Origin: Larix sibirica
Lineage: Eukaryota; Streptophyta; Pinopsida; Pinales; Pinaceae
Reading direction: 5' to 3'
Assembly: GCA_004151065.3 (NCBI GenBank)
Contig: NWUY0300015871.1
Coordinates: 62,938-75,852, forward strand
Length of the DNA stretch: 12,915 nucleotides
How positions within the stretch are numbered: position 1 is the first letter of the stretch; every line of letters starts with the position of its first letter. Both the position numbers and the translations under genes were made by a program. Shown one piece after another: positions 1-8,199 of this stretch. A model generated the notes under the pieces. It made no database searches. It worked only from the letters and a program-made list of their open reading frames with translations, and was not told the origin of the DNA.

Positions 1-689
1 CATAATAAATTAGGTAATGTGCCACTACAAAGGGGGTAATGTGCCAATATTTAGGGCTTAACAGTCTATCAAGCTTTGATATAAGAAAATGAAAATTACA
101 GTATGGTATATCTCTCTTACTCAACAAGAGCCCAAGGGGCCACATGAATAAGTACTTATATGGAAAGTAATTGCAATACCTACTAACACAACATCAGATT
201 AAGAGTCTAAGGTTGGATCAAAAGAATAGCCTACATAATCCCATGAAGGGCATAAAAATGAAGAAGAATCAACAAAATTTAATTCCTCAAAGAAGACACA
301 TGTTGAAGAGTTAAAAACCAAAGATCCAATAGCCAAGGTTGTTGTATATTTCCACCCACACCACCCAGAGAGACAAAAGTCATCAAGACAAGGTTGTGAA
401 CATCAAGAAACTTACCATGGACAAACTTGAAACCAAAAAGGAAACTAGTATGGAGGCACATGGACAACCAAAAGGAATGCATGAGAGTAGCACAACAATA
501 ATGTAGAACGAAAGGATAAACTAGCATCAATATTAAGGAGGTAAGACCATAATTGGACCCCATGTCCACATTTCACTAGGATTGATGGATGCTCATTCTT
601 TGTACCGATTGAATACATTTCTTAGTAGATCATATTATATGGCTTCCACCCATGTTTTGAGGACAAAACATGTGAAGTTGAATGGAATG
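1..689. other. Unassigned AT-rich intergenic DNA
   Basis: I see no convincing gene in this stretch. A 12-bp direct repeat (GGTAATGTGCCA) occurs at 13-24 and 35-46. Short open frames on both strands have no recognisable motif and look like chance. Just before 690 the phrase TTTTGAGGACAAAACATG resembles the non-coding 3' ends of plant Ty3/gypsy internal regions, which would fit the LTR called next to it. That resemblance is from memory. Confidence 0.4.
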
Positions 690-1035
690 TGTTATGCCCA
701 GGGAAGGATAATATTGTGTACCAAGGGAGGTACCCAAGGGGATAAGGAATTTAATGTGGTAATAATCCTGGAATAGAGCCACTCTATAGTTAGAGGAAAT
801 AATATAGTAATAAGGGTTAGTTGGAATAAACCCCTAGGAATACTCATGAGAAAGTATAAATNGCACATGAGTATCATTGTATTGAGATATGTTGAATGTT
901 GGATTTTATTGTATTGCAGCAGGCATGTCTTGTGGAGTGATTCCTTTCATAAGGAGTTTGATGTCATTATGCGCACCTTTAATATTCTCTCTACATTTCT
1001 TATATTGTTTAATATTTGATCACTTAGAAGAGTGT

Positions 1036-1067
<32 letters not shown>

Positions 1068-1081
1068 CACCATGTACAACA
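690..1081 (+). mobile_element. Candidate LTR, plus orientation (3' or solo LTR)
   Basis: This is a possible retrotransposon long terminal repeat of about 392 bp. It starts TGTTATGCCC and ends ACAACA, so its ends are TGTT/AACA as in plant LTRs. A TATA-like TATAAAT lies at 855-861, next to an ambiguous base at 862. The last part carries a (GA)n tract, as some plant LTR U5 regions do. The upstream purine run is weak and no second copy is in the window, so boundaries are tentative and TGTG at 688 could be the true start. Internal short ORFs on both strands are taken as chance. Confidence 0.4.
1036..1063. repeat. (AG)14 microsatellite
   Basis: A perfect AG dinucleotide run of 28 bp near the end of the candidate LTR. 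Confidence 0.95.
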
Positions 1082-1582
1082 TGTAAACATGGATCACAAC
1101 TCAAAAGTAGATAAGAGTGATCAATTACACAATAAATACTCAAATAGGAGAACCTCCTCCAAATAATCCAATGCATTCATAGATCCAAATCACATATTCT
1201 TATCAATAAGAGCTACATGACCTCTATTGGGAAACTTAATTGTTCTTTTCACAAACAATCAATTTACCAAACAATTAATTATCGACTGAGGGATCGATGG
1301 TTATTTCAAGTTATTGGGAAAAATATATGCATGCTACAAGTTCCCTTTTAGCATTGATTTTCTAATTATGAAGTGAAATACAGTAAAAATAAATCATAAA
1401 ACCAAAGCTTGTTGTAAATCAAATCTTGTTGAATCACACAACTTAAACAAGAAATGGCAAGGTTGAAATTAAATTCACATTGGAATTGCAATATGCTAGA
1501 ATTCAATGAATGGAAGTAACAACAAATCAACTTCAAAGCATGCATACACAGCTAAAATAATAAAACAAAATACTTCAGCACC
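1082..1582. other. Unassigned AT-rich DNA
   Basis: About 500 bp of AT-rich sequence between two LTR candidates with opposite orientations. I see no ORF, RNA gene or repeat of note. It should hold the target site of the element whose 3' LTR ends at 1583, but I could not identify a duplicated target. Confidence 0.5.
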
Positions 1583-1781
1583 TGTTATAGAAGAGTGGGC
1601 CCTCCTCCCTGGAACACAGTGCTTTAAGAAAACTTAGAACACTTGTACTTAACTCAATAACTCACACGATATTGCAAAATCAAACCCATCTTTTCATTAA
1701 TAAAATATTGTATCCAGTTTCTACACAGTTCCTTACAAATTTAATTGATCAAATTCTAACCCCCTCCCTCAAAGAGAGGCT

Positions 1782-1796
1782 CTATTTTTATACATA
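1782..1796 (-). promoter_or_regulatory. TATA box of the LTR promoter
   Basis: On the minus strand the sequence reads ATGTATAAAAATAGA, a good plant TATA context. It is followed by CTCTCTTTGAGGG, a plausible start of the transcribed part (R). Transcription would run leftward out of the element. The site lies inside the LTR, with the hairpin and tandem duplication just upstream. Confidence 0.55.
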
Positions 1797-1828
1797 ACAT
1801 GTATGTCCAAAATTAAGAACGAGATTGG

Positions 1829-1867
1829 GGAACCATTTTGAGAATCTATCGATTCTCAATTTGTTCC
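1829..1867. repeat. Hairpin in LTR U3
   Basis: The perfect arms TTGAGAATC (1838-1846) and GATTCTCAA (1851-1859) have a 4-base loop. GGAAC (1829-1833) and GTTCC (1863-1867) extend the stem with a small bulge. It sits between the TATA box and the tandem duplication, so it could be a promoter element. Confidence 0.7.
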
Positions 1868-1873
1868 AACGAA

Positions 1874-1973
1874 ATATCTATTTAGAGAAAGTACACACAA
1901 CTCTCATTCCCAAATTACAACATATATCTATTTAGAGAAAGTACACTCAACTCTCATTCCCAAATTACAACAT
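1874..1973. repeat. 50-bp tandem duplication in LTR U3
   Basis: Two adjacent 50-bp units, 1874-1923 and 1924-1973, differ at a single base (A at 1897, T at 1947). They lie about 80-180 bp upstream of the LTR TATA box in transcription direction. Duplicated U3 blocks are known as enhancer units in plant and animal LTRs; a function here is inference. Confidence 0.95.
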
Positions 1974-2514
1974 AATACATTCATGCCAAGGACAAATCGT
2001 TTTGGACAACCATATTCTAATTCCTGAAGCTTTTCTGGGAGTCGATTAAATCTTTGATTACTAATATTAGAGAATAGAGGATCACAACTTTTGGTTATTG
2101 GAGTAGCATATTTGTTGTTGGATGTGAAGAGCGGCAATAGTGTAACAACAAAGCGAGAATAACGATACACTCTTCATTATTGGAGTAACAACATGCTTGA
2201 AATTCAAAGTAACAACACATGTATTCAACTGAAGGGATAGAATACCTATTTGAAAATGGCATTCTTGCAATAACTCTGAAACAACATCTTTTGCCATGCA
2301 AACAATTTTCATAAGTAGGTATATAATCGGCAATTTCCTCTAAACACTTAACATAATTCATTAAACTAGCATAGCATACAAGAAAATAGAATACCTTAGG
2401 TGAAATACATCATGGTGAATGATAATGAGACGAAAATTAATCATTAGGAATGGAAAAAAGGGTAAAAAGGTAAGAGAAATGGTGTGTAGAATATAACAAA
2501 TACAGGGCCCAACA

Positions 2515-2526
2515 TCTCCCCCCAAC
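2515..2526 (-). promoter_or_regulatory. Polypurine tract
   Basis: The minus strand reads GTTGGGGGGAGA directly before the LTR start TGTTGGGCCC. A purine tract abutting the 3' LTR is the plus-strand DNA primer site of LTR retrotransposons. It sets the orientation of the element and the right end of the LTR. Confidence 0.7.
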
Positions 2527-2625
2527 TATCCCTAGTTCTATAACTGTATAGTATCCACCATTCCTCTCCATTTCTTTGAAATAGTGAGTTTCATGCTTAT
2601 TGTTCAGTAAATAATTGAGCCGATA

Positions 2626-3238
2626 TTAAGGGTTAGGAATCCATTTCAGAAGATAGCGAAACTTAAGCTCGATCCAATGGATTCCATAATTCTGGATGCA
2701 TTCGGTATACCTGAAAAATATTTTCAATGCCTCTACAAAATTAGAAAAATAAAAAGCTTCCCCCCTTTTTACCTCTTCTGTAGAGATATCCCTTATGAGC
2801 TTACTATCCTTTATAGCATATGTCTTCATATATTGAGCACTCTTAATATAGTAGGAGAGTGTCTTCAATTGGATATCAAGTATTATAGGAATTTGATTAG
2901 GGTTTGTAATCATCCTACGATGGAACCCAATAAAAACTTGAGTATTATGATACCCCCCTCTCACATATAAGAAGCAATTATGTCGATTCATGGTAATAGT
3001 GAACTGAGTGTGTTCCCACTGGATCTCACCATTCATAAAAGATACAAGCTATTGACTGGACATCCGCAATAAAGGGGTTAGGTTTGCATATGTATTCACG
3101 AGGTAGAAGAATATTGTGTTGATAAATTTTACAGAGAAGATCTTCATCTTATGAACTGTTTCTAAAGAATGTATCTAGAAATTATCATACATTGTCAAGA
3201 ACATATGGATTACCTTCTACTACAACATTAATCTTGAA
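2626..3238 (-). pseudogene. Decayed ORF block of unknown function upstream of the polypurine tract
   Basis: The longest clean part is 136 codons (3036-2626), ending RYLLKWIPNP about 100 bp before the polypurine tract. The same frame continues upstream through TAG stops at 3049 and 3175 into FSVKFINTIFFYLVNTYANL, a hydrophobic run that might be a membrane segment. Another frame covers the part from about 3293 to 3180 (YFLFKINVVVEGNPYVLDNV). Residues are rich in I, Y, F and N. I do not recognise a family. The position suggests the last part of the extra ORF of the retroelement, or a separate small ORF in it. The plus-strand ORF at 2677-2970 is its shadow. Coding status is uncertain. Confidence 0.4.
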
Positions 3239-3619
3239 AAGGAAGTATCTTTCCTGAAGGAAAACTATGTATATTGGTGATGGAGTTATACACGCTAAAA
3301 AAAATAGATCATGTCATACATCATTTTATTTTCTTCCTTTAACTTATATACCTAGGTTGTTAACTCCTTGACTTGTTTCCTATCTTCTCTCCATTGCTCC
3401 CATTTCATCTTGTGGACAACTAATTGCTTTTTTCCATCATTCCCTGAGATTGTAAATAGTCTATCGATATTCTTCCAAGGGAACTGTTCCAAGTTCATAT
3501 GTTGCAACTTCCTTTTTCCATTTGGAGATCTCAATTGTCATATGAAGGTAAGCTTCAAGCTTTAGGGAAATAGTCTAGATTCCAATGCTACATATAGTTA
3601 CCTCCTTTGTTTGACTTTC

Positions 3620-3913
3620 CTAATCACAACTGAGAGGTTCATATGTTTGGGTTTCCATGGAAACGTGTTCAGGATCTAGGGTTTGAGTTCCTGTGGATAC
3701 ATACTCAAGCAAATTTCCAATAGGGTTTTTCCAATCTACTTCATCCACATTATATCCCATTGGCTCAAGGATATCTTCCCAAACAAGTGGTGATTCCTCT
3801 TGAGCATTTATGTCAATTTCATGTTCTCGTTGGTCATATTCATGCATATAAAAAGATGACTACTCAACGTGATAGATAGCATCAGCAAGGATATCTATTC
3901 TTGTGGATGCCAT
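3620..3913 (-). pseudogene. Acidic segment of the decayed ORF with its own possible ATG
   Basis: The frame restarts with ATG (MASTRIDILADAIYHVE) two codons after a TAG at 3920. It has one internal TAG at 3860 and ends at a TAG at 3620. The product would be acidic (EYDQREHEIDINAQEESPLV, NVDEVDWKNP), with a small internal echo: STGTQTLDPEHV followed by SMETQTYEPL. It is in the same frame as the block before it, so it is probably the continuation of the large ORF. A separate short protein of about 98 residues is the alternative. Confidence 0.4.
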
Positions 3914-4105
3914 AAGATTCTACGTTTTTCCTTTTAAAACCCTAATTTTCATTCTCAATTTTTTAATTTCCCTCCTCATTTGAAAATTTTTCTTTTGTAA
4001 TACAAAATGGGAGGGTCTCCAATTTAGTTTACTTGGACGAAGATCAACCAACCTCTTCATTCTGCACTTGTCCCTTTTCCTTGAATTGCTAGCAGGTTCT
4101 TGTGG

Positions 4106-4249
4106 TATTGTGATCACTAATCTCGGTTCTACAGTTGATTCTTGTGTAACAACAGGGGTTTCCTTGTTTACTTGTTCCAAAATTGTTTCTTGTGTAACAG
4201 TATGGGATTCATAATTTCTTTGGGGGGATGTTGGTTCTTGTGTAACAAC
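4106..4249 (-). repeat. Three 48-bp coding repeats (16 residues each)
   Basis: The phrase TTCTTGTGTAAC (plus strand) recurs at 4139, 4187 and 4235, exactly 48 bp apart. On the minus strand each unit starts with VVTQE, TVTQE and VVTQE, and the period is 16 codons. A fourth, weaker unit (TIPQEPAS) follows 14 codons later. Preserved in-frame spacing supports this as real former coding sequence. Confidence 0.85.
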
Positions 4250-5269
4250 ATCCTCCCTAAGGGATCCTGCAGCATCTGCTGCAACTAAGAAACAAGTCCT
4301 TTTCTTTGAAGTTTCCTACAAATTTTCTTGACCTCTTTTGATCCATGGAGAATGTCGTACCTAAGACGTCGAGGGGATCTCTTCTTCTTTAATACATGGA
4401 CAGGATATTTCCTTAATAGAATTATCTCCAATAACTTCTCTTTCACTACCATATGTAACAAGGACGAAAGGAATAGACTCTTCACCTTGGGATTTTTCAA
4501 GATGTGCTTCCCCTTCCTCTTTTGTTATTAGTCCTATTATATTTATCTTCCTTCCTCCTTTGTTCCTATTTCTCTTCCTTGCTCCGGAATTACGAATGTA
4601 TCCCCCCATGTTTGTTGCATTTTGGAAAGGGAATGGATGACTAGAAGCTTAATTAAACCATGATTTGTAACGCATGCAGCATAATGTTTTTCTTTCTTAA
4701 CAATACTCAACATATTTTGCAGAGAGTGAGACAAAAAGTATGAAGGTTTACCAAACACGCATGGAGAAGATGCGATAGTAACCTGAAGTGGTAGAGAAGA
4801 TCATATCTTCCTTCACAAATAAAATATTTCTAAACAAAAAATTCAACCTTTCCCCAGGGTTTTGGTAGTGAATTCTGGTTGACCCCATTTCTTTTGTTTA
4901 CTCGAAGCTCTGCACCATCCAGAAATTCTGACCATTCCAAGGGTAAATGGACTTTTCTACCAAACCATATTGTGTCTGTCCTGGGAAAACCTATAACCCT
5001 AGCCAGGGATCTTTTTGCCATCCTCAATTGAATTCCTCGGATAATGGAAAGAGTCCCCTGCAAGTTCTATGCAAATTCTAAAGTGATGTCAGTATTAAAC
5101 CCTTGCAATGTAGGTGATCCACCTTGCATTCAAGTAAATTTGGTATACCTTGACGTTCTACTGCAATTGGACCATTGTAAGTGGTTCATACCTGATCAAG
5201 GAGCCCCCCATTATAACGATCTAAATCACTGAACTTGTTAGCAAATGGAGTGAGTCTGAATTTCAACAC

Positions 5270-5542
5270 ATGGAATGCTTCAAAAAGGTGAGGATGGGTT
5301 GTATTTTCTACTTCGGGAAAGTTGATGGGGTAAGGATTTCAAATAATGATGCAGAAGGTCATGGATATGATGTGGTGGTGGCAAATTATATCATGTGGGA
5401 TGTGATGATAAGGGTTAAAGGACATTTTTGGGCTTATGGCACTAGGGTTGATGATAGGTCATACGAATTATCAGCTGATATGGTTAGGATAAGGCTTACA
5501 TCACCCCCAAGCAAAAATATCCAGTCGTCCACGGTTGAATGA
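5270..5542 (+). other. Open frame of 90 codons, coding status unclear
   Basis: This plus-strand frame (DAEGHGYDVVVANYIMWDVM, YELSADMVRIRL) has no stop for 90 codons but no motif I recognise. Its left end overlaps the start of the minus-strand decayed ORF. The minus strand here also reads with few stops (ISADNSYDLSSTLVP), so either strand could be a fossil coding strand. No start context or neighbour favours the plus strand. Confidence 0.2.
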
Positions 5543-6053
5543 GGTGGAAAAAAGGTATGAATTTCTATTATACCATGTTAATTAAACAAAAAATTCAAGC
5601 ATAGGATTAGGTCCTACCTGATTACTTACAGTGTGTGCTAGTGATTTCTAATAGGTCGACAAAGACTAACTAGATTGATCATAATGAGTTGGAGTGGCAA
5701 GAAAATCATGGAGTTGCAACAATCAAGATCAGTGCTATAGCACATGGCACCAGTGTGGCAGAAATGGCACCAGGTGGTGCTACAGCAAATGGAATCAAGT
5801 AGTGTCACAGCAATCCATATTGTTCGGTTGGTGTTGTAGCAAACCAAGGAGTTGTAGCAAAGAGAATTCAGAGCTGCAATAAACATCATGTTTCTTCGAC
5901 TAAATTTTATTAGAATAATGAACTGAAATAAAATGAATTGAAAGATAATACATTGGAACTATTGGTTTTTTTGCAAGTGTTGTCTGTCAGGAAGTCGATT
6001 TTCAAATGACACCTATCTAACTGTGCCTCGGATGGGTTTTCACACTTATATTA
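5343..6053. other. Spacer between integrase and extra ORF, with degenerate repeats
   Basis: No clear gene. Inside 5692-5880 the minus strand repeats a loose motif of the type TGCTACAAC or TGCTGTAGCACC about seven times at roughly 15-30 bp. It includes the perfect palindromes GTGCTATAGCAC (5732-5743) and GCACCAGGTGGTGC (5767-5780). The overlapping ORFs on both strands here are by-products of this repetition. In the element this would be the untranslated spacer between pol and the downstream ORF. Confidence 0.5.
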
Positions 6054-6066
6054 TTATCCAAAAAAA

Positions 6067-6101
<35 letters not shown>

Positions 6102-7310
6102 CCTTCTTGTCGTTGTCGTTGTCGTTTTTGTTGTTGTTGTTGCAAAGAAAGGAACAAATAATTTTTTTGTAGGTGTAGGTGGTGAAGCCTCTGCACCCAC
6201 AACCTCCATATCTGAAGTAGCAGCAAATTGTTGAACAAAATCCTTCCTGGACTATGGCTTCTGGTACAATCAAAGGAGATTTCCATTAGCAAACAGAGAG
6301 GTATTTTTTGCATCAATAGTCCTAATTTTTATAATACCATTAACATATACTTCCTCCACCTCATAAGGCCCCAACCATCTATTTCATAATTTTCCCTTAA
6401 ATTATTTAAATCTTGAATCATAAAGGAGGGCCCAATCACCTACCTTAAAATTTTTCTTATTGATAAATTTGGCGTGCCACTTGGCATGTTGTTGTTGGAC
6501 AACAAGTGTCTGATGTACTGCAGCTTGATGAAACTCATCAAACTCATCAAGTTGATCTAGGAGTTGTTGTTGCACTTCAATAAAATCCAAATCTACTTAA
6601 AAAGAATTTCTTAATGTATTTATTTCAAACTCAATTGGGAAAACATGACTCTTGCTATAAACAAGTTCATAGGGAGAAAAACTTGTAGTATTCCTCTAGG
6701 TGGTTTTGTAAGCCTAAAGGAATTTTGAAAGTTGATCAGCCCAATCGTGGTGGTGAATATTTACAATATTTGTGAGGATATATTTTATAACCTTATTGGT
6801 TCTCTCCACTTTCCTATTGACCTACGGATGGTAAGGCGATGTAATACTGTGTTGAATTCTATACTTATTAGTAAGATCCTGTATCAAATGAGAAGTGAAA
6901 CTGGCTCCACCATCTGTGAATATCTCTTGTGGCACCCTAAAATGAACAAAGATATCCTCATAAAGGAAATATACCACATCCTTCTCAATGTCCCTTGGAA
7001 GTGATTTGGCTTCCACCCATTTAGTGACATAGTCTGTGCACACTAATATGTGGAACTTTTGACGAGACAAAATATTGATCGGCCCCACAAAGTCTAGTGC
7101 CCACTTCTCAAAGGTTTCAACAACAAGTTGGGTCTACAAGGGAATATCATCAAATCGGACAGGTTGGCCCATCCATTGGCAATTGTCACAGTTGTGCACA
7201 TATATTTTTGCATCCCAGAACACATTAGGCAAAAAATAGACCAACCAAAGCACTTTATGGTCAGTCCTATTATCAGCGAAATGTCTATTACAAACATAAA
7301 ATAATTAAAT
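6054..7310 (-). pseudogene. Ty3/gypsy retrotransposon integrase, decayed 3' end of pol
   Basis: Integrase joins element cDNA to host DNA. All three domains are visible in one frame without a frameshift. The zinc finger reads H-x7-H-x22-C-x2-C (HFADNRTDHK, CDNCQ). The catalytic core has D in WALDFVGP, D in FTDGGASF and E in KVERTNK, with D-x59-D-x35-E spacing. The C-terminal domain holds KFINKKNFKVGDWALLYDS and the GPY motif RWLGPYEVEEVY. Nine stops interrupt it: TAG at 7134, 6822, 6714, 6696 and 6252; TAA at 6597 and 6402; TGA at 6384 and 6270. No chromodomain is seen; the tail ends in threonine codons from a TTG microsatellite. No reverse transcriptase, RNase H, protease or gag lies upstream, so the frame is truncated near 7310. 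Confidence 0.9.
6068..6141. repeat. (TTG)11 microsatellite with imperfect extension
   Basis: There are eleven perfect TTG units at 6068-6100, followed by an imperfect TTG/TCG run to 6141. On the minus strand in the integrase frame it reads as ACA and ACG threonine codons just before the final stop at 6054. Glutamine- and asparagine-rich frames at the same place are shadows. Confidence 0.95.
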
Positions 7311-7479
7311 AGTTAATAAATTAAGATTAATAGTAAATGAAAAATCAAGGGATATGCTTATTGGCCTCGTGAACAGTCAATTATTTTAAAACCACACTGT
7401 CATGAGGATCCTTGTATCATATATTTTCAAAAACATTATCTGTGCTTATGTGCTTCAAGTAGCAACAACAAACCTCGGA

Positions 7480-7491
7480 GCTCGGATACCA
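7480..7491 (-). promoter_or_regulatory. Primer-binding site, near-match to tRNA-iMet
   Basis: The minus strand reads TGGTATCCGAGC, one mismatch from TGGTATCAGAGC, the primer-binding site complementary to initiator methionine tRNA. It is preceded by ACAT, so an LTR would end at 7493 and extend to the right. Orientation agrees with the integrase, whose remnant begins only about 170 bp further on. This suggests a large internal deletion of gag and most of pol. I could not match the flanking sequence to the 1583-2514 LTR. Confidence 0.5.
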
Positions 7492-7492
7492 A

Positions 7493-8045
7493 TGTCAGAA
7501 GCATAGATGAGTTGCCACCACCCACCACTCTTGAATTCTATGTCACTCCTCCCACACAGTCGCTGGTCCTCCCACACTCCGCCTCCTCCATCTCCTCACA
7601 TCATCCAATTTTTTGCATCCTCCTACCCCCCCCATGATCCTTCGTTGAATGTGTTCCTGTAACTTCCTCCAACCTGCGTACCCACACCTCCCCCTCTTCA
7701 AGCCTGCTCCCACACTCTCCATCATTTCCTACCTATGCATGCATTTCTCTATGCCCAGTCCTTCCATGAATCAATCTTCCCCTCCTCCTCTATGCCCTAT
7801 TTCGATTGTAGTCCAACCTACAACCTTCAATCCCCCCAACTTTCACCATTCAAAAATCCACACTGCTCCGTCATTGTAGCTCTCCACTGCTACAAACTGC
7901 TCCCGGCATGTTGCTCCCTCCACTCTCTCCTATGTTTCATATTGTTATTCCACTTCTCTGTCACATCCTCCTTCCCACGCAACTGTCAGTTCCCTACCTC
8001 CACACAAATACATCCACCCTACCTCCTATCGCTCTAGCTCTTCCT
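7493..8045. other. G-poor, pyrimidine-rich tract (possible 5' LTR remnant)
   Basis: For more than 500 bp the plus strand is rich in C, T and A and very poor in G, with many CCTCC and CCCAC words and a run of eight C at 7626-7633. Proline/serine-rich open frames at 7649-7879 and 7735-8037 follow from this composition and overlap in different frames, so I do not call them genes. The tract starts at the boundary implied by the primer-binding site. It could be the LTR of that element, but no promoter or second copy was found. Confidence 0.4.
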
Positions 8046-8080
8046 CACTCATTTGCCACCCTTTTCATTTGAAAAAATAT

Positions 8081-8193
8081 ATTTAATAATAATAATATTG
8101 TTATTATTATTTTATTTTTAGTATTCCATACTAATATATATATATTTATTTTATTATTTTATTTAATAATAATAATATTGTTATTATTATTTT
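8081..8193. repeat. Duplicated AT palindrome, 80 bp apart
   Basis: The same 33-bp AT-rich sequence occurs at 8081-8113 and 8161-8193. Each copy is a hairpin with the arms AATAATAATAA and TTATTATTATT around TATTG. The AT-rich sequence between them includes a (TA)n run at about 8134-8142. It may be a simple-sequence expansion or a small foldback remnant. Confidence 0.85.
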
Positions 8194-8199
8194 CTTGAA

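Larger units (their letters stand above)
1583..2514 (-). mobile_element. 3' LTR of a minus-strand LTR retrotransposon
   Basis: Read on the minus strand this LTR begins TGTTGGGCCCTG directly after a polypurine tract and ends CTATAACA, giving TGTT/AACA termini and a length of about 932 bp. A TATA box (ATGTATAAAAATAGA) lies at 1782-1796, which would give U3 about 720 bp and R-U5 about 200 bp, with an AATATTTTATTAATG stretch after it. U3 carries a hairpin and a 50-bp tandem duplication, listed separately. No second copy was found in the window, so the left boundary rests on the terminal motif. Short ORFs inside 1928-2361 overlap each other and look like chance. Confidence 0.65.
3290..5340 (-). 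pseudogene. Large decayed retroelement-associated ORF: conserved N-terminal part, 16-residue repeats, coiled coil
   Basis: This is a long minus-strand reading frame broken by stops and about four frameshifts. In order: 5340-5110 (LTPFANKFSDLDRYNGGLLD, IAVERQGIPNLLECK); 5130-4790 (GFNTDITLEFA, GFPRTDTIWFGRK, EGRYDLLYHF); 4790-4543 (FGKPSYFLSHSLQNML, NHGLIKLLVIHSL); 4609-3437 in one frame, with a T-Q-E repeat, a basic stretch (SRKRDKCRMKR) and a charged helix; then 3534-3295, WEQWREDRKQVKELTT and KLKEEN, a likely coiled coil. The GFPR...WFGRK and EGRYDLLYHF phrases remind me of hypothetical proteins tied to plant retroelements, but I cannot name a domain. Premature stops are mostly TAG. It follows integrase on the same strand and precedes the polypurine tract, the place of env-like or additional ORFs. 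A captured plant gene is an alternative. Confidence 0.55.

Noticed and set aside
279-877. ORFs on both strands at the left end
   Set aside because: Short, overlapping, no recognisable motif; one runs through an ambiguous base.
1928-2361. Overlapping minus-strand ORFs of 80-88 codons
   Set aside because: They lie in LTR U3 in different frames and show no domain; they come from the TGTTGTTAC-type repetition.
4106-4249. CRISPR-like spaced repeats
   Set aside because: The 48-bp periodic repeats are contiguous in-frame coding units in a eukaryotic transposon, with no cas genes.
3368-4531. Plus-strand ORFs at 3368-3565 and 4328-4531
   Set aside because: They are antisense shadows of the decayed minus-strand ORF, whose repeats and coiled coil are coherent.
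6017-6316. Glutamine- and asparagine-rich minus-strand ORFs
   Set aside because: They are out-of-frame readings of the TTG microsatellite and the integrase tail; the integrase frame shows RWLGPYEVEEVY just upstream and reads threonines here.
6732-7004. Plus-strand ORF of 90 codons
   Set aside because: It is antisense to the integrase catalytic core and has no support of its own.
7649-8037. Proline/serine-rich plus-strand ORFs
   Set aside because: Overlapping frames are all open because the tract lacks G; low complexity, no domain and no promoter.
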